This document shows positions 1-8,595 of a DNA stretch of 51,462 nucleotides, piece after piece (within the stretch, counting starts at the first letter, position 1; each line of letters opens with the position of its first letter). The notes beneath the pieces were generated by a model that worked only from the letters and a program-made list of their open reading frames with translations, was not told the DNA's origin and did no database searches. The position numbers were made by a program, and so were the translations under genes. The DNA is from Nocardioides sp. (GTDB lineage: Bacteria; Actinomycetota; Actinomycetes; Propionibacteriales; Nocardioidaceae), in assembly GCF_030655615.1 (NCBI RefSeq), contig NZ_JAURVJ010000114.1:1-51462 (forward strand), read 5' to 3'.

Positions 1-705
1 GTCGGGCACGTCGATCTCGTCGGTCTGCTCGAGCACCGGCACGACCTCGACCGCGGCGAACGACGTCTGCCGGCGGCCCTGGTTGTCGAAGGGGCTGATC
101 CGCACCAGACGGTGCGTGCCGGCCTCGACCGAGAGCGTGCCGTAGGTGTAGGGCGCGTGGATCGCGAAGGTCGCGGACTTCAGCCCGGCCTCCTCGGCGT
201 AGGAGGTCTCGAAGACCTCGACCTTGTAGTCGTGCTGCTCGGCCCAGCGGACGTACATCCGCATCAGCATCTCGGCGAAGTCGGCGGCGTCGACGCCACC
301 GGCCCCGGACCGGATGGACACGAGGGCCTCGCGGGCGTCGTACTCGCCGTTGAGGAGGGTGCGGACCTCGAGGCTCTCGACGGCCTTGCGGACCTTGTCG
401 AGCTCGCGCTCGGCGTCGGCGAGCGAGTCGGCGTCACCCTCCTCCTGGCCGAGCTCGACCATGATGCCGATGTCCTCGATGCGGGTGCTCAGCTCGTTGA
501 AGCGGTCGAGCTGCCCCTGCAGCTCGGAGAGGCGGCCCGTGGTGCGGGTGGCGGCGTCGACGTCGTCCCAGAGGTCGGGTGCGGCGACCTGCTCGCCGAG
601 GTCGGCGATCTCGACGCGCATGCCGTCGAGGTCGAGCACCTGGCCGATGGTGTGCATCGTCGCCTGGAGCTGCTTGATCTCGGTGTCGTAATCAGGGCCT
701 GCCAC
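1..705 (-). CDS. prfB: Peptide chain release factor 2 (5' part; gene runs off the window)
   Basis: Class I release factor that recognises UGA/UAA stop codons and triggers peptide release on the ribosome. The visible 235 codons hold the N-terminal helical domain and the start of the core, including the family signature [20 protein letters not shown] and the conserved [20 protein letters not shown] stretch. The catalytic GGQ loop lies beyond base 1. The start is GTG at 703-705 ([13 protein letters not shown]); the in-frame reading is uninterrupted, so the programmed +1 frameshift found in many bacterial prfB genes is absent, as is common in actinobacteria. Neighbours within the window give no further clue. 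Identity is secure; only the exact start is open. Confidence 0.95.
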   Translation of the reverse strand, partial: MAGPDYDTEIKQLQATMHTIGQVLDLDGMRVEIADLGEQVAAPDLWDDVDAATRTTGRLSELQGQLDRFNELSTRIEDIGIMVELGQEEGDADSLADAERELDKVRKAVESLEVRTLLNGEYDAREALVSIRSGAGGVDAADFAEMLMRMYVRWAEQHDYKVEVFETSYAEEAGLKSATFAIHAPYTYGTLSVEAGTHRLVRISPFDNQGRRQTSFAAVEVVPVLEQTDEIDVPD

Positions 706-771
706 AAGGGTCAAGGCTACTCGTGACCCCGTGGATCGTGAGATCGAGCCGCCCGCCGACCCGCCGCCGGG

Positions 772-1284
772 TCACATCTTGCGGCCGAAGACCTGCACCA
801 CCCACCACGCGCCGTGGCTGCGGACCGCGCCCATCCCGATGAGGCGGTACTGCCGGTTGAGGATGTTGGCGCGGTGGTCGCTCGACCGCATCCACTGGCG
901 GACGACGCCGCGGCCGCGGTCGTTGGGCAGGGCCTGCGCGACGTTCTCGCCCCACGTGCTCAGACCGCAGCGGCGCCCGATCGCCATGAAGTCGGAGGTG
1001 TGGGAGATGGAGCGCTCGCGCGCCATCCGCACCGCCTGCTTGCGGGCGAAGGACTTGAGGCACGTGTTGAGGGTGAGGGCGCGCTGGTGGCGCCGCTGAC
1101 GCTCCGCGTTGGTCGCGGTGCGGACCTCGCTGACGTAGGCGGTCGGGCGGGCCGCGCGGCGGGCGGACGGGTCACCGCCGACGCTGGCGGCGGAGGCGGG
1201 CGACGAGCTCACGACGGTGAGCGACAGCAGCGTGGCGGCCAGCAGGGACACCAGTGCGAGGAGAGACGTTGTGGGTCGGGACAC
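772..1284 (-). CDS. Secreted CAP-domain (SCP/PR-1-like) protein
   Basis: A 170-residue protein with an N-terminal signal peptide (hydrophobic segment LLALVSLLAATLLSLTVV followed by small residues) and a single bacterial CAP domain. Family marks are visible in order: NAERQRRHQRAL, an ISHTSD histidine segment, TWGENVAQ and the closing WMRSSDHRANILN...IGMGAV. CAP proteins are extracellular; bacterial ones have no single established activity, with lipid binding, protease and wall-related roles proposed. The reading frame could start at a TTG at 1317, but the GTG at 1284 has an AAAGGG motif just upstream and gives a normal short signal-peptide n-region, so it is preferred. It lies 66 bases upstream of prfB on the same strand. 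Confidence 0.85.
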   Translation of the reverse strand: MSRPTTSLLALVSLLAATLLSLTVVSSSPASAASVGGDPSARRAARPTAYVSEVRTATNAERQRRHQRALTLNTCLKSFARKQAVRMARERSISHTSDFMAIGRRCGLSTWGENVAQALPNDRGRGVVRQWMRSSDHRANILNRQYRLIGMGAVRSHGAWWVVQVFGRKM

Positions 1285-1318
1285 GGACGCCCTTTGGCCC
1301 CGGCCGAGGGGCCTCAAT

Positions 1319-1334
1319 CCACCCCTAGGGGTGG
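1319..1334 (-). terminator. 16-bp perfect palindrome downstream of the glycoside hydrolase gene
   Basis: CCACCCCTAGGGGTGG lies 22 bases after the stop codon of the family-6 hydrolase gene. It would form a short GC-rich hairpin on the transcript but lacks a U-tract. It may be a weak or Rho-assisted terminator, or an mRNA 3'-end stabiliser. Confidence 0.35.
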
Positions 1335-1356
1335 CTTCTGCGGGTCGGCGGGCCCG

Positions 1357-2832
1357 CTACCCGTAGGGGTTCTGGTCGGCGAGCGCAAGGGCGTAGTCGA
1401 CCTTGAACGGCACTGTCTGCTGGTAGAGCCACGGCCGGTTGATCCACAGGTAGGCGTCGACGTTCTTGGCGGCGAGCCGGTTGATCCGCGCCGGCAGGCC
1501 CCATCGGGGGTTGGCGACGTCGGTCGTCGGCGGTACGCCGAGGGCGACGCACAGCTTCTGGTCCGGCGTCCTGCACATCTTGGCCCAGTTGATCGGGATG
1601 CTCCGTGGATAGACCTTGCGGAACTGCTTGCCGGAGAAGCCGCGGCCGTTGTCGGAGGTGTCGACGACAAAGTGCTTGCCCGTGATGCCGCGCGCGGCGA
1701 GGGCGTCGACGATCCGGGAGCCGAAGTTGACCGACTGACGCGTGGTGTCCATGTGGGTGATGCTGAGGGCGAAGCCACGGGTGTCGGCGACGCCGGCGTC
1801 GACGAGCATGCGGACGGCGTCGGTGATGTCGTTGCGGAACCAGCCGGGCGATCCCATGTCGATGTAGACCTGCGTGCGGGGCAGCGCGCTGAGCACCCGG
1901 GCCGACCACGCGATGAGGCGCGACGGGGCCTTGGACCCACCCGGCGCGCACCGCGCGAACGGGCCGTCGGGCTGCAGCACCACGGCCATCCTGGTGTCGC
2001 CGATGGCCTGGGCGGCGCTGGTGATGTAGCGCTTGTAGGACGCCGTCTCCGCCGCGGTGGGCAGCCGCTTGCAGGCGTCGCCCTCCCACGGCTTCATCCG
2101 GAAGATCGTCATCTGCGCCATCACGTCGGGGTCGCCGTGGGTGGTGTCGCGGATGTACTCGCCGACCTTGGACGCGATGTCGTCGTCCGGGATCCAGCGG
2201 CCGAACCACTTGGCCTTGGGCTGCAGCAGGATCTCGCCGATGGCGGCCTTGGTCTCGCCCTCGGCGTTGCGCCACGGGTCGTAGGAGTGCTCGGCCGGAC
2301 CCAGGTAGACGCCCCACTCCTGGCCGGCGAGCGGGTTGGTCGGGTTGGCGGGCAGCGTCGGGGTCGCCGCGCCGTAGGTCAGCAGCAGCCGCTCCCCGAC
2401 CCCCTGGCTGCGGGCACCGTCGGCCACGGCGCGGACCGCGACCTTGTAGGACGTCCCCTTGCTGAGCCCCTCGACCACGGCGGAGTGCACCGCGCCCTCG
2501 ACGGTCGACCGCACCTTGCCGTCGACGAGCACCTCGTAGGACGTGGGCGCCCCCTCGGCGGGGTCGGACCAGCTGATCGCGAACGCGGGGGCGCCGCCCG
2601 AGCGGACGTCGACGTCGACGGCCGTGGGCGCACCGGGCGCCGGAGCCGCGGAGGCGCCGCCGCCGGACGGCGCGAGCGAGAGCAGGAGCGTCGCGGCGGT
2701 GGCGGCGACGAGGGCGACGTGGGGGGACCTGGGGCGCATGGTGCGACCAGTGGACGACGCGGCGCGGCCGCGGACAAGGGCGTGGGGCAAGGTCTGGCCG
2801 ATCGGTCGTGGGGACTGGTCCGCACGGATCAT
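1357..2832 (-). CDS. Secreted glycoside hydrolase family 6 protein with N-terminal fibronectin III-like domain
   Basis: Probably a secreted beta-1,4-glucan hydrolase (endoglucanase or cellobiohydrolase class). After a signal peptide (LVAATAATLLLSLAP) comes a Fn3-like domain of about 90 residues (AISWSDPAEGAPTSYEVLVDG...). The GH6 barrel follows: NPLAGQEWGVY at its entry, WEGDAC where the family has an RDC motif, VVLQPDGPF (the catalytic-acid Asp region, usually VIEPD), VYIDMGSPGW, and HFVVDTSDNGRG (usually DTSRNGNG). Glu is replaced by Gln before the putative acid Asp. The ATG at 2832 has a strong GGAGG six bases upstream (2839-2843) and is used here, although it gives about 30 extra residues before the signal peptide. 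The ATG at 2739 is an alternative with a weaker ribosome binding site. Confidence 0.85.
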   Translation of the reverse strand: MIRADQSPRPIGQTLPHALVRGRAASSTGRTMRPRSPHVALVAATAATLLLSLAPSGGGASAAPAPGAPTAVDVDVRSGGAPAFAISWSDPAEGAPTSYEVLVDGKVRSTVEGAVHSAVVEGLSKGTSYKVAVRAVADGARSQGVGERLLLTYGAATPTLPANPTNPLAGQEWGVYLGPAEHSYDPWRNAEGETKAAIGEILLQPKAKWFGRWIPDDDIASKVGEYIRDTTHGDPDVMAQMTIFRMKPWEGDACKRLPTAAETASYKRYITSAAQAIGDTRMAVVLQPDGPFARCAPGGSKAPSRLIAWSARVLSALPRTQVYIDMGSPGWFRNDITDAVRMLVDAGVADTRGFALSITHMDTTRQSVNFGSRIVDALAARGITGKHFVVDTSDNGRGFSGKQFRKVYPRSIPINWAKMCRTPDQKLCVALGVPPTTDVANPRWGLPARINRLAAKNVDAYLWINRPWLYQQTVPFKVDYALALADQNPYG

Positions 2833-2877
2833 CGGCGTCCTCCGGTCGACGCTTGAGAGGTCGTCGGGGTCCGGGCC

Positions 2878-3558
2878 TCAGGGCGCGAGCCGCACCGTGT
2901 CCCACCCGTCGCCGGTCCCGGCGGTCCGCCGGTAGACGAGCCGGTCGTGCATCCGGCTCGGCCGGCCCTGCCAGAACTCCACGACCTCGGGGCGCACGAG
3001 GTAGCCGCCCCACTCGTCGGGCGGCGGCACGGGGTCGCTGGTGTCGGTGCCCTCGGGGCCGCCGAACCTCGCCACCACCTCGTCGTACGACGCCGCGAGG
3101 GCCTCGCGCCCGGCCACCTCGCGCGACTGGTGCGACGCCCACGCGCCGAGCCGGGAGCCGCGGGGGCGCTGGGCGAAGTAGGCCTCGACGTCGGCGCGGG
3201 GCAGCGGCTCGGCGACCCCGTCGACGCGGACCTGCCGCTCGAGGGGGTGCCACGGGAAGAGCAGCGCGCAGCGCGGCTGGGTCGCGAGCTCGACGCCCTT
3301 GCGCGAGGCCTGGTTGGTGAAGAAGCGGAAGCCGTCGGGCCCGACCCCCTTGAGCAGCACGGTGCGCGCGGCCGGCTGCCCGGCGGCGTCGACGGTGGCG
3401 ACGACCATGGCGTTGGGCTCGTGCAGGCCGGCGGCCCGCGCGTCGTCGTACCACCGCTCGAACATGGTGAGCGGGTCGGGCGCGAGGCCGCCCTCGGCGA
3501 GGCCGCCACGGGCGTAGTCCTCGCGGGCCGCGGCCAGGTCGTCGTTGAGGTCAGCCAC
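2878..3558 (-). CDS. pdxH: Pyridoxamine 5'-phosphate oxidase
   Basis: FMN-dependent cytoplasmic oxidase that converts pyridoxine or pyridoxamine 5'-phosphate to pyridoxal 5'-phosphate, the salvage and final step of vitamin B6 metabolism. The 226-residue protein shows ARTVLLKGVGPDGFRFFTN (FMN/substrate-binding strand), the RQVRVDGVAEPLP segment, SRLGAWASHQS and the C-terminal PDEWGGYLVRPEVVEFWQG with SRMHDRLVY, all diagnostic. Length matches the family. The frame is open to 3624, but homology begins at VADLNDDL, so the GTG at 3558 is chosen; no good Shine-Dalgarno is visible there. It is divergent from citA with 121 bases between the starts, so the two may share a control region. Confidence 0.93.
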   Translation of the reverse strand: MADLNDDLAAAREDYARGGLAEGGLAPDPLTMFERWYDDARAAGLHEPNAMVVATVDAAGQPAARTVLLKGVGPDGFRFFTNQASRKGVELATQPRCALLFPWHPLERQVRVDGVAEPLPRADVEAYFAQRPRGSRLGAWASHQSREVAGREALAASYDEVVARFGGPEGTDTSDPVPPPDEWGGYLVRPEVVEFWQGRPSRMHDRLVYRRTAGTGDGWDTVRLAP

Positions 3559-3628
3559 GGTCCCGAACTTAGTACCGTCCCGGGAGGCCTCCACACCGGT
3601 GCGGCACAATGCCGGACGAGGCAAGAGG

Positions 3629-3665
3629 CCTCTTCACGAGCCCTCTTCACGATCCCTTCACGATC
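3629..3665 (+). repeat. Three imperfect direct repeats in the citA leader
   Basis: The octamer CTTCACGA occurs three times in 37 bases (within CCTCTTCACGAG, CCCTCTTCACGAT and CCCTTCACGATC), spaced 12-13 bases apart, just before the citA ribosome binding site at 3668-3673. The spacing is close to a helical turn, so a regulator could bind the array. Recent slippage is an equally simple explanation. Confidence 0.5.
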
Positions 3666-3679
3666 CCAAGGAGCGACGC

Positions 3680-4783
3680 ATGACCGAGGTACACCACGGA
3701 CTCGAGGGAGTCGTCGCGTTCGAGTCCGAGATCGCCGAGCCCGACAAGGAAGGATCGGCGCTGCGCTACCGCGGCGTCGACATCGAGGACATCGTCGGAC
3801 GCGTCCCGTTCGAGAACGTCTGGGGCCTGCTCATCGACGGCTCCTACACCCCCGGTCTCGCACCGGCCGAGCCCTACAACCTCCCGGTCCACACCGGCGA
3901 CGTGCGCGTCGACGTGCAGGCCGCCGTGGCCATGCTGGCGCCGGCGTTCGGCTTCGGCCAGACCTACGACATCACCGACGAGCAGGCCCGTGAGGACATC
4001 GGCCGGCTGGCCGTCATGGTCCTGTCCTACGCCGCCCAGTCGGCTCGCGGTCTCAACCAGGCCGTCGTGCCGCAGCGGAAGGTCGACGAGGGCAAGACCC
4101 TCGCCGAGAAGTTCCTCATCCGCTGGAAGGGTGAGGCCGACCCCAAGCACGTCCAGGCGATCGACGCCTACTGGAGCAGCGCGGCCGAGCACGGCATGAA
4201 CGCCTCCACCTTCACCGCCCGCGTCATCACCTCGACCGGGGCCGACGTGGCCGCGGCCTTCTCGGGCGCCATCGGCGCGATGAGCGGGCCGCTGCACGGC
4301 GGCGCCCCGGCCCGCGTGCTGACGATGATCGAGGAGGTCGAGAAGTCCGGCGACGCCACGGCCTACGTCAAGGGTCTCCTCGACGCCGGCGAGCGGCTGA
4401 TGGGCTTCGGCCACCGGGTCTACCGCGCCGAGGACCCGCGCGCGCGGGTGCTCCGTCGTACCGCCAAGGAGCTCGACGCCCCCCGCTACGCCGTCGCCGA
4501 GGCGCTCGAGCAGGCGGCCCTCAAGGAGCTGCGCGAGCGTCGCCCCGACCGCGTCCTCGAGACCAACGTCGAGTTCTGGGCCGCCATCGTCCTCGACTTC
4601 GCCGAGGTCCCGGCCAACATGTTCACCGCGATGTTCACCTGCGCCCGCACCGGTGGCTGGTCGGCGCACATCCTCGAGCAGAAGCGCACCGGCCGCCTGA
4701 TCCGCCCCTCGGCGATCTACACCGGTCCCGCCGCCCGCAAGGCCGACGAGGTCGACGGCTGGCAGGCCGAGTGGGCCGGCTGA
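3680..4783 (+). CDS. citA: Citrate synthase 2 (CitA type)
   Basis: Condenses acetyl-CoA with oxaloacetate to citrate in the cytoplasm, the entry step of the TCA cycle. The 367-residue protein has the short bacterial form with both catalytic histidines: H206 in GPLHGGAP and H245 in GFGHRVYR. At the third catalytic position the enzyme has Glu298 (TNVEFWAAIVLDF), where classical citrate synthases have Asp. From memory, M. tuberculosis CitA (Rv0889c) has the same Glu, and the two proteins look alike along their length. The ATG at 3680 has AAGGAG six bases upstream; the frame is open further upstream but without homology. A perfect palindrome follows 35 bases after the stop. serC lies about 7 kb away; in M. 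tuberculosis citA and serC are also near neighbours. Confidence 0.95.
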   Translation: MTEVHHGLEGVVAFESEIAEPDKEGSALRYRGVDIEDIVGRVPFENVWGLLIDGSYTPGLAPAEPYNLPVHTGDVRVDVQAAVAMLAPAFGFGQTYDITDEQAREDIGRLAVMVLSYAAQSARGLNQAVVPQRKVDEGKTLAEKFLIRWKGEADPKHVQAIDAYWSSAAEHGMNASTFTARVITSTGADVAAAFSGAIGAMSGPLHGGAPARVLTMIEEVEKSGDATAYVKGLLDAGERLMGFGHRVYRAEDPRARVLRRTAKELDAPRYAVAEALEQAALKELRERRPDRVLETNVEFWAAIVLDFAEVPANMFTAMFTCARTGGWSAHILEQKRTGRLIRPSAIYTGPAARKADEVDGWQAEWAG

Positions 4784-4818
4784 CCCGCTGCCCCACCTGA
4801 AGCACCAGCACCTCCGTG

Positions 4819-4850
4819 GCCGAGTCGGCGTACATGTACGCCGACTCGGC
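4819..4850. repeat. Perfect 32-bp palindrome between citA and the acetyltransferase gene
   Basis: Two 16-base arms, GCCGAGTCGGCGTACA and its exact complement, meet with no spacer at the centre (ACATGT). The element sits 35 bases after the citA stop and 43 bases before the next start. It has no U-tract. It could be a bidirectional stop or stability hairpin, or an operator for a dimeric regulator of the downstream gene. The ten bases TCGGCGTACA from one arm recur at 18639-18648, shortly before the start of the glycan operon. Confidence 0.6.
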
Positions 4851-4893
4851 GTCGTCCTCGGCCCGAGCTCAGCAGGAGGAGAAGGAGGAGGGC

Positions 4894-5454
4894 GTGACGA
4901 GACCGACGCTGCGGACCGAGCGGCTGGTGCTGGAGCCGCTGACGGTCGTGCACACCGAGCAGCTGGTCGAGCTCGACGCCGACCCGGAGGTGCTGCGGTT
5001 CATCTTCGGGCGGGGCCTGACCCGCGCCGAGGTGGTCGACACCTGGATGCCGAAGCGGACCCGCGCCGACGCCGACGCGCGCGGCATCGGCTACTGGGTC
5101 GGCCACGACGCGGGCGGCACCTTCCTCGGCTGGTGGTCGCTGGCCGTGGTCGACGACGACCCCGACAGCGCGGAGCTCGGCTACCGCCTGCGTCGCGACG
5201 CGTGGGGCCACGGCTATGCGACCGAGGGTGCGAGAGCACTGCTCGCGCACGCCTTCGAGACGGTCGGCCTCCGGCGCGTCTGCGCCGAGACGATGGCTGT
5301 CAACGCCGGGTCACGAGCCGTGCTGGAGAAGCTCGGCCTGAGCCACGTCGGCACGCGCGTCGAGCAGTGGGACGACCCACTGCCCGACGCCGCGCTCGGC
5401 GAGGTCGACTACGAGATCGACGCCGCGGCCTATCGGGCCCCGCGCCAGTCCTGA
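4894..5454 (+). CDS. GNAT family N-acetyltransferase (RimJ/RimL-like)
   Basis: A 186-residue cytoplasmic acetyl-CoA-dependent acyltransferase of the RimJ/RimL/SSAT type (Acetyltransf_3). It begins with the typical LRTERLVLEPL strand. The acetyl-CoA loop region is ELGYRLRRDAWGHGYATEGARALLAHAF, shown here in parts: the GYRLRRDAWGHGYATEG segment corresponds to the pyrophosphate-binding motif. VCAETMAVNAGSRAVLEKLGL matches the C-terminal motif of this subfamily. Substrate cannot be told. The frame is open from 4816, but the GTG at 4894 is preceded by AAGGAGGAG (4882-4890) and starts exactly at the family N-terminus. The upstream part of the frame runs through the palindrome at 4819-4850. Confidence 0.85.
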   Translation: MTRPTLRTERLVLEPLTVVHTEQLVELDADPEVLRFIFGRGLTRAEVVDTWMPKRTRADADARGIGYWVGHDAGGTFLGWWSLAVVDDDPDSAELGYRLRRDAWGHGYATEGARALLAHAFETVGLRRVCAETMAVNAGSRAVLEKLGLSHVGTRVEQWDDPLPDAALGEVDYEIDAAAYRAPRQS

Positions 5455-5463
5455 GCCGCGGGC

Positions 5464-8400
5464 TCAGCCAATCGTGCGGGCGGCGCCTCCCTGGCGTCCC
5501 TTGGGCGGGAACGGGACCTCCGGGCTGGAGCGCACGTTGCTGGGGTCGGACCCCTTGCGCACCTCGCGTCCGTCGTTGACGCGACCGTTGTCGGTGTCGT
5601 AGTCGACCGGGTCGCTCTTGCGACGGTTGTGCCGGCGGTTGGCGCTGCCGGTGATCTCGACCTTGTCCTTGAGGCCGTCGCGGTCGGTGTCGGCCGCGAC
5701 CGGGTTGGTCCGCTTGAGACCGATCCGGAACGTCCCGGCCTTGGTGATCACCTGCTGCGTGATCCGGAAGCCCTTGACCTCGGCGCCGTCGGCGAGGCCG
5801 TCGCGGTCGGTGTCCTTGACGCAGGGGTTGGGCCGGACCCGGCCGATCGGCGCGGAGCCGCCGACCCGGACGACCTTCTGCTTCAGCACGACGCCACGCA
5901 CCTCGACGCCGTCGGCGAGCGCGTCGGCGTCGGTGTCGCGACGCAGCGGGTTGGTCCGGCACCCGGCATAGCTCGACGGTCCCCTGACCTCGGCGCCGTC
6001 GAGCAGGCCGTCGCCGTCGGTGTCGGGGTCGTTGGGGTCGGTCCCGAGCGCGGCCTCCTGGGTGTTGGTGAGGCCGTCGTTGTCCGGGTCGGGGTTGGCG
6101 ATGTCGTCGGCGCCGTTGAGCGGGTCGGTGCCCTGGCCGTTGACCTCGACGCCGTCGCTGACGCCGCCGTCGTCGGTGTCGGCGTCGAGCGGGTCGGTGC
6201 CGTGGGTCTCGACCTCGGCGCCGTCCGTGAGGCCGTCGTCGTCGGAGTCGGGGTCGGTCGGGCTCGTCCCGAGCGTGGCCTCCTCGGTGTCGGTCAGGCC
6301 GTCACCGTCGGCGTCGTCGACCGTCAGGTCGTCGGTGCCGACGAGCGGGTCGGTGCCGGCCGCCACCTCGGCACCGTCGGACACCCCACCGTCGTCGGTG
6401 TCGGCGTCCAGCGGGTTGGTCTCGTGGGTGTTGACCTCGGCGCCGTCGGTCAGGCCGTCGTCGTCGGAGTCCGGGTCGAGCGGGTCGGTCCCCTCGCTCG
6501 TCTCCTCGGCCGCGGTCAGGCCGTCACCGTCGGCGTCGTCCGTGACCACGTCGTCCGCGGGCACCATCGGGTCGGTGCCGCCGTCGACCTCGGCCCCGTC
6601 CGTCACCCCGCCGTCGTCCGTGTCGGGGTCTAGCGGGTCGGTGCCGTGGGTGTTGACCTCGGCGCCGTCGGTCAGGCCGTCGTCGTCGGTGTCGGCGTCG
6701 GCCGGGTCGGTGTCCTCGGTCGCCTCGTCGGCGTCGGTCAGACCGTCGCCGTCCGCGTCCCCGGTGGCCGGTACGTCGTCGGTCCCGTCGAGCGGGTCGG
6801 TGCCCTCCCCGACCTCCGGACCGTCGTCGACGCCACCGTCGTCGGTGTCGGCGTCCAGCGGATCGGTCTCGTGGGTGTTGACCTCGGCGCCGTCGGTCAG
6901 GCCGTCGTCGTCGGAGTCCGGGTCGAGGGGGTCGGTGCCCTCGGTCGCCTCGTCGGCGTCGGGCAGGCCGTCGCCGTCCGGGTCGTTGCCGGTCGGGAGG
7001 TCGTCGCTGCCGACGAGCGGGTCGGTCCCGTTGGTCACCTCGGCGCCGTCGATCACGCCGCCGTCGTCGGTGTCGCTGTCGAGCGGGTCGGTCTCGTGGG
7101 TGTTGACCTCGGCGCCGTCGGAGAGGCCGTCGTCGTCGGTGTCGGGGTCGAGCGGGTTGGTCTGCTCGTCGACCTCCTCGCCGTCGCTCAGGGCGTCACC
7201 GTCGGTGTCGGCGTTGTTGGGGTCCGTCCCGGCGTCGGTCTCGGCGCCGTCCGACACCCCGTCGCCGTCGGAGTCGGCGTCCAGCGGATCAGTGCTCTCG
7301 TCGTCGAAGCCGTCGTTCTCCGAGCCGCTGACCTCCTCGAGGTTGGTCAGGCCGTCGCCGTCGGGGTCCTCGTTCGCGTCGGAGGTGGCGTCGTCGTCGG
7401 AGTCGGGGTCCAACGGGTCGGTCTCGGTGTCGTTGACCTCCTCGTCGTCGGTGAGCCCGTCACCGTCGGAGTCGATCGAGCCGCACTCGACGCCGCCCGA
7501 GGGTGACGTGGCGCTGACGGCCATCTGCCCGACGCCGAGGTGCACGTCGGCGACCGGACCCAGGATGCTCGACACGTTGAGGTTCAGCCGCAGCACGGCG
7601 TCGAGCGTCGCGGACGCCGTACCCCCGGAGCTGGTGACGGTGGGGTCGAAGGCCCCGACGGTGAGGGTGACGCTGAGCGCCACCAGGTTGACCGGGATGG
7701 TGACCGAGCCGCCGTCTGCAGGGATCCGGATGACGTTGCCGCCAGCGAGCCGGACGGTCACCACCGGGTCCTCGTAGTCGACCTTGGTGGTGTCGCCGTC
7801 GCTCGTGGCGCGGAGGACAGCCGGGTTGACCACGTGCACCACCGCGGCCCCGCCGAGCAAGGAGACGTCGCCGACGACGGTGCTCGCCGTGGAGACCACC
7901 GCTGCCCCGCGACCACCCGGGCGGTCGACCAGCTTGGTGTCGGTGGTGGTCGTCGAGGCCGAGACCGCGGCCGTGCTGGCGATCCCGGGGATGCCGAGCA
8001 GGCTGAGCCCGGCCAGCCGGGTGACCGACCCGCCCAGCTGGCGCTCGCCGGCGACGGCGGGCACGCAGCTCGTGTCGTCGGTGTAGCTGGCGACCACGTC
8101 GCTGCTGATGACGCCGGCGGAGAGCACGGGCGCCAGCGGCACGGGCAGCAGCGTCTCGGCGGGCGGGTCCGACGAGGGGGGCGCCGTCGCCACCGCGCTG
8201 TCGGTCGGGAGGGGTGTGCCGCCGAGCGCGACCTCGAGGTTGGAGCTCGTGCTCCGGACCTCGGGCGTGGCGGCCGTGTCGGTCTCGACCCGACTGTGCC
8301 CGACGGCCACCTGGGCCAGGCTGCGGCCGAGGATCGTGGCCCGCACGTCGACGACGTCGCCGTGGGCCTCGGCCTCGTAGTGCGCCGGGAGAGGTGCGCG

Positions 8401-8502
8401 TGCCGTGGCCTGGCTGGCCGGCACGGCGGTCATCGCGGCGGCCATCGAGAGCACCAGGACGGCACGTCCGGGAAGGCGGGACGGGAGGTGGACAGAGCGC
8501 AT
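5464..8502 (-). CDS. Large secreted protein with thrombospondin type-3-like calcium-binding repeats
   Basis: A 1012-residue protein with a signal peptide ([21 protein letters not shown]). The N-terminal 300 residues form a beta-rich domain without cysteine clusters, resembling the choice-of-anchor domains of actinobacterial surface proteins ([34 protein letters not shown]). From about residue 340 to the end are Asp-rich repeats of the pattern DxDxDGLTDxx[15 protein letters not shown], typical of Ca2+-binding thrombospondin type-3/bacterial TSP3 modules. Later repeats diverge and become basic. No LPXTG or transmembrane anchor is seen, so it may be released or held by other means. An AGGAG ribosome binding site precedes the ATG. 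It may be a calcium-dependent surface or matrix protein; function is unknown. Confidence 0.8.
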   Translation of the reverse strand: MRSVHLPSRLPGRAVLVLSMAAAMTAVPASQATARAPLPAHYEAEAHGDVVDVRATILGRSLAQVAVGHSRVETDTAATPEVRSTSSNLEVALGGTPLPTDSAVATAPPSSDPPAETLLPVPLAPVLSAGVISSDVVASYTDDTSCVPAVAGERQLGGSVTRLAGLSLLGIPGIASTAAVSASTTTTDTKLVDRPGGRGAAVVSTASTVVGDVSLLGGAAVVHVVNPAVLRATSDGDTTKVDYEDPVVTVRLAGGNVIRIPADGGSVTIPVNLVALSVTLTVGAFDPTVTSSGGTASATLDAVLRLNLNVSSILGPVADVHLGVGQMAVSATSPSGGVECGSIDSDGDGLTDDEEVNDTETDPLDPDSDDDATSDANEDPDGDGLTNLEEVSGSENDGFDDESTDPLDADSDGDGVSDGAETDAGTDPNNADTDGDALSDGEEVDEQTNPLDPDTDDDGLSDGAEVNTHETDPLDSDTDDGGVIDGAEVTNGTDPLVGSDDLPTGNDPDGDGLPDADEATEGTDPLDPDSDDDGLTDGAEVNTHETDPLDADTDDGGVDDGPEVGEGTDPLDGTDDVPATGDADGDGLTDADEATEDTDPADADTDDDGLTDGAEVNTHGTDPLDPDTDDGGVTDGAEVDGGTDPMVPADDVVTDDADGDGLTAAEETSEGTDPLDPDSDDDGLTDGAEVNTHETNPLDADTDDGGVSDGAEVAAGTDPLVGTDDLTVDDADGDGLTDTEEATLGTSPTDPDSDDDGLTDGAEVETHGTDPLDADTDDGGVSDGVEVNGQGTDPLNGADDIANPDPDNDGLTNTQEAALGTDPNDPDTDGDGLLDGAEVRGPSSYAGCRTNPLRRDTDADALADGVEVRGVVLKQKVVRVGGSAPIGRVRPNPCVKDTDRDGLADGAEVKGFRITQQVITKAGTFRIGLKRTNPVAADTDRDGLKDKVEITGSANRRHNRRKSDPVDYDTDNGRVNDGREVRKGSDPSNVRSSPEVPFPPKGRQGGAARTIG
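6180..7190 (-). repeat. DNA-level tandem repeats of 222-225 bp inside the TSP3 gene
   Basis: The same block beginning GTGTTGACCTCGGCGCC recurs at 6428, 6650, 6875 and 7100, that is with periods of 222, 225 and 225 bases (74-75 codons), and a variant copy lies near 6203. Each period holds two calcium-binding repeats plus a DDGGVxDGxEV variant. Near-identity at the DNA level suggests recent duplication or gene conversion, so copy number may vary among strains. Confidence 0.75.
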
Positions 8503-8595
8503 GGAAGCTCCTGCTGTGGGGGGCGCACCGGTGGGGGCGGCGCTCGACCTCCGTACCCACCCCTCGGGGGGCTATGCCGGGCTGCCGGTCGTGGG

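Noticed and set aside
600..705. Possible programmed +1 frameshift in prfB
   Set aside because: The frame is continuous from the GTG start with no early in-frame TGA.
814..2856. 680-codon open frame on the plus strand
   Set aside because: Antisense shadow of the CAP and GH6 genes caused by high GC at third positions; low-complexity R/G/V-rich translation with no domain.
5629..7777. Long plus-strand frames opposite the calcium-repeat gene (VGVGV... and SVSASS... translations)
   Set aside because: They mirror the repeat of the real gene; no ribosome binding site or signal peptide.
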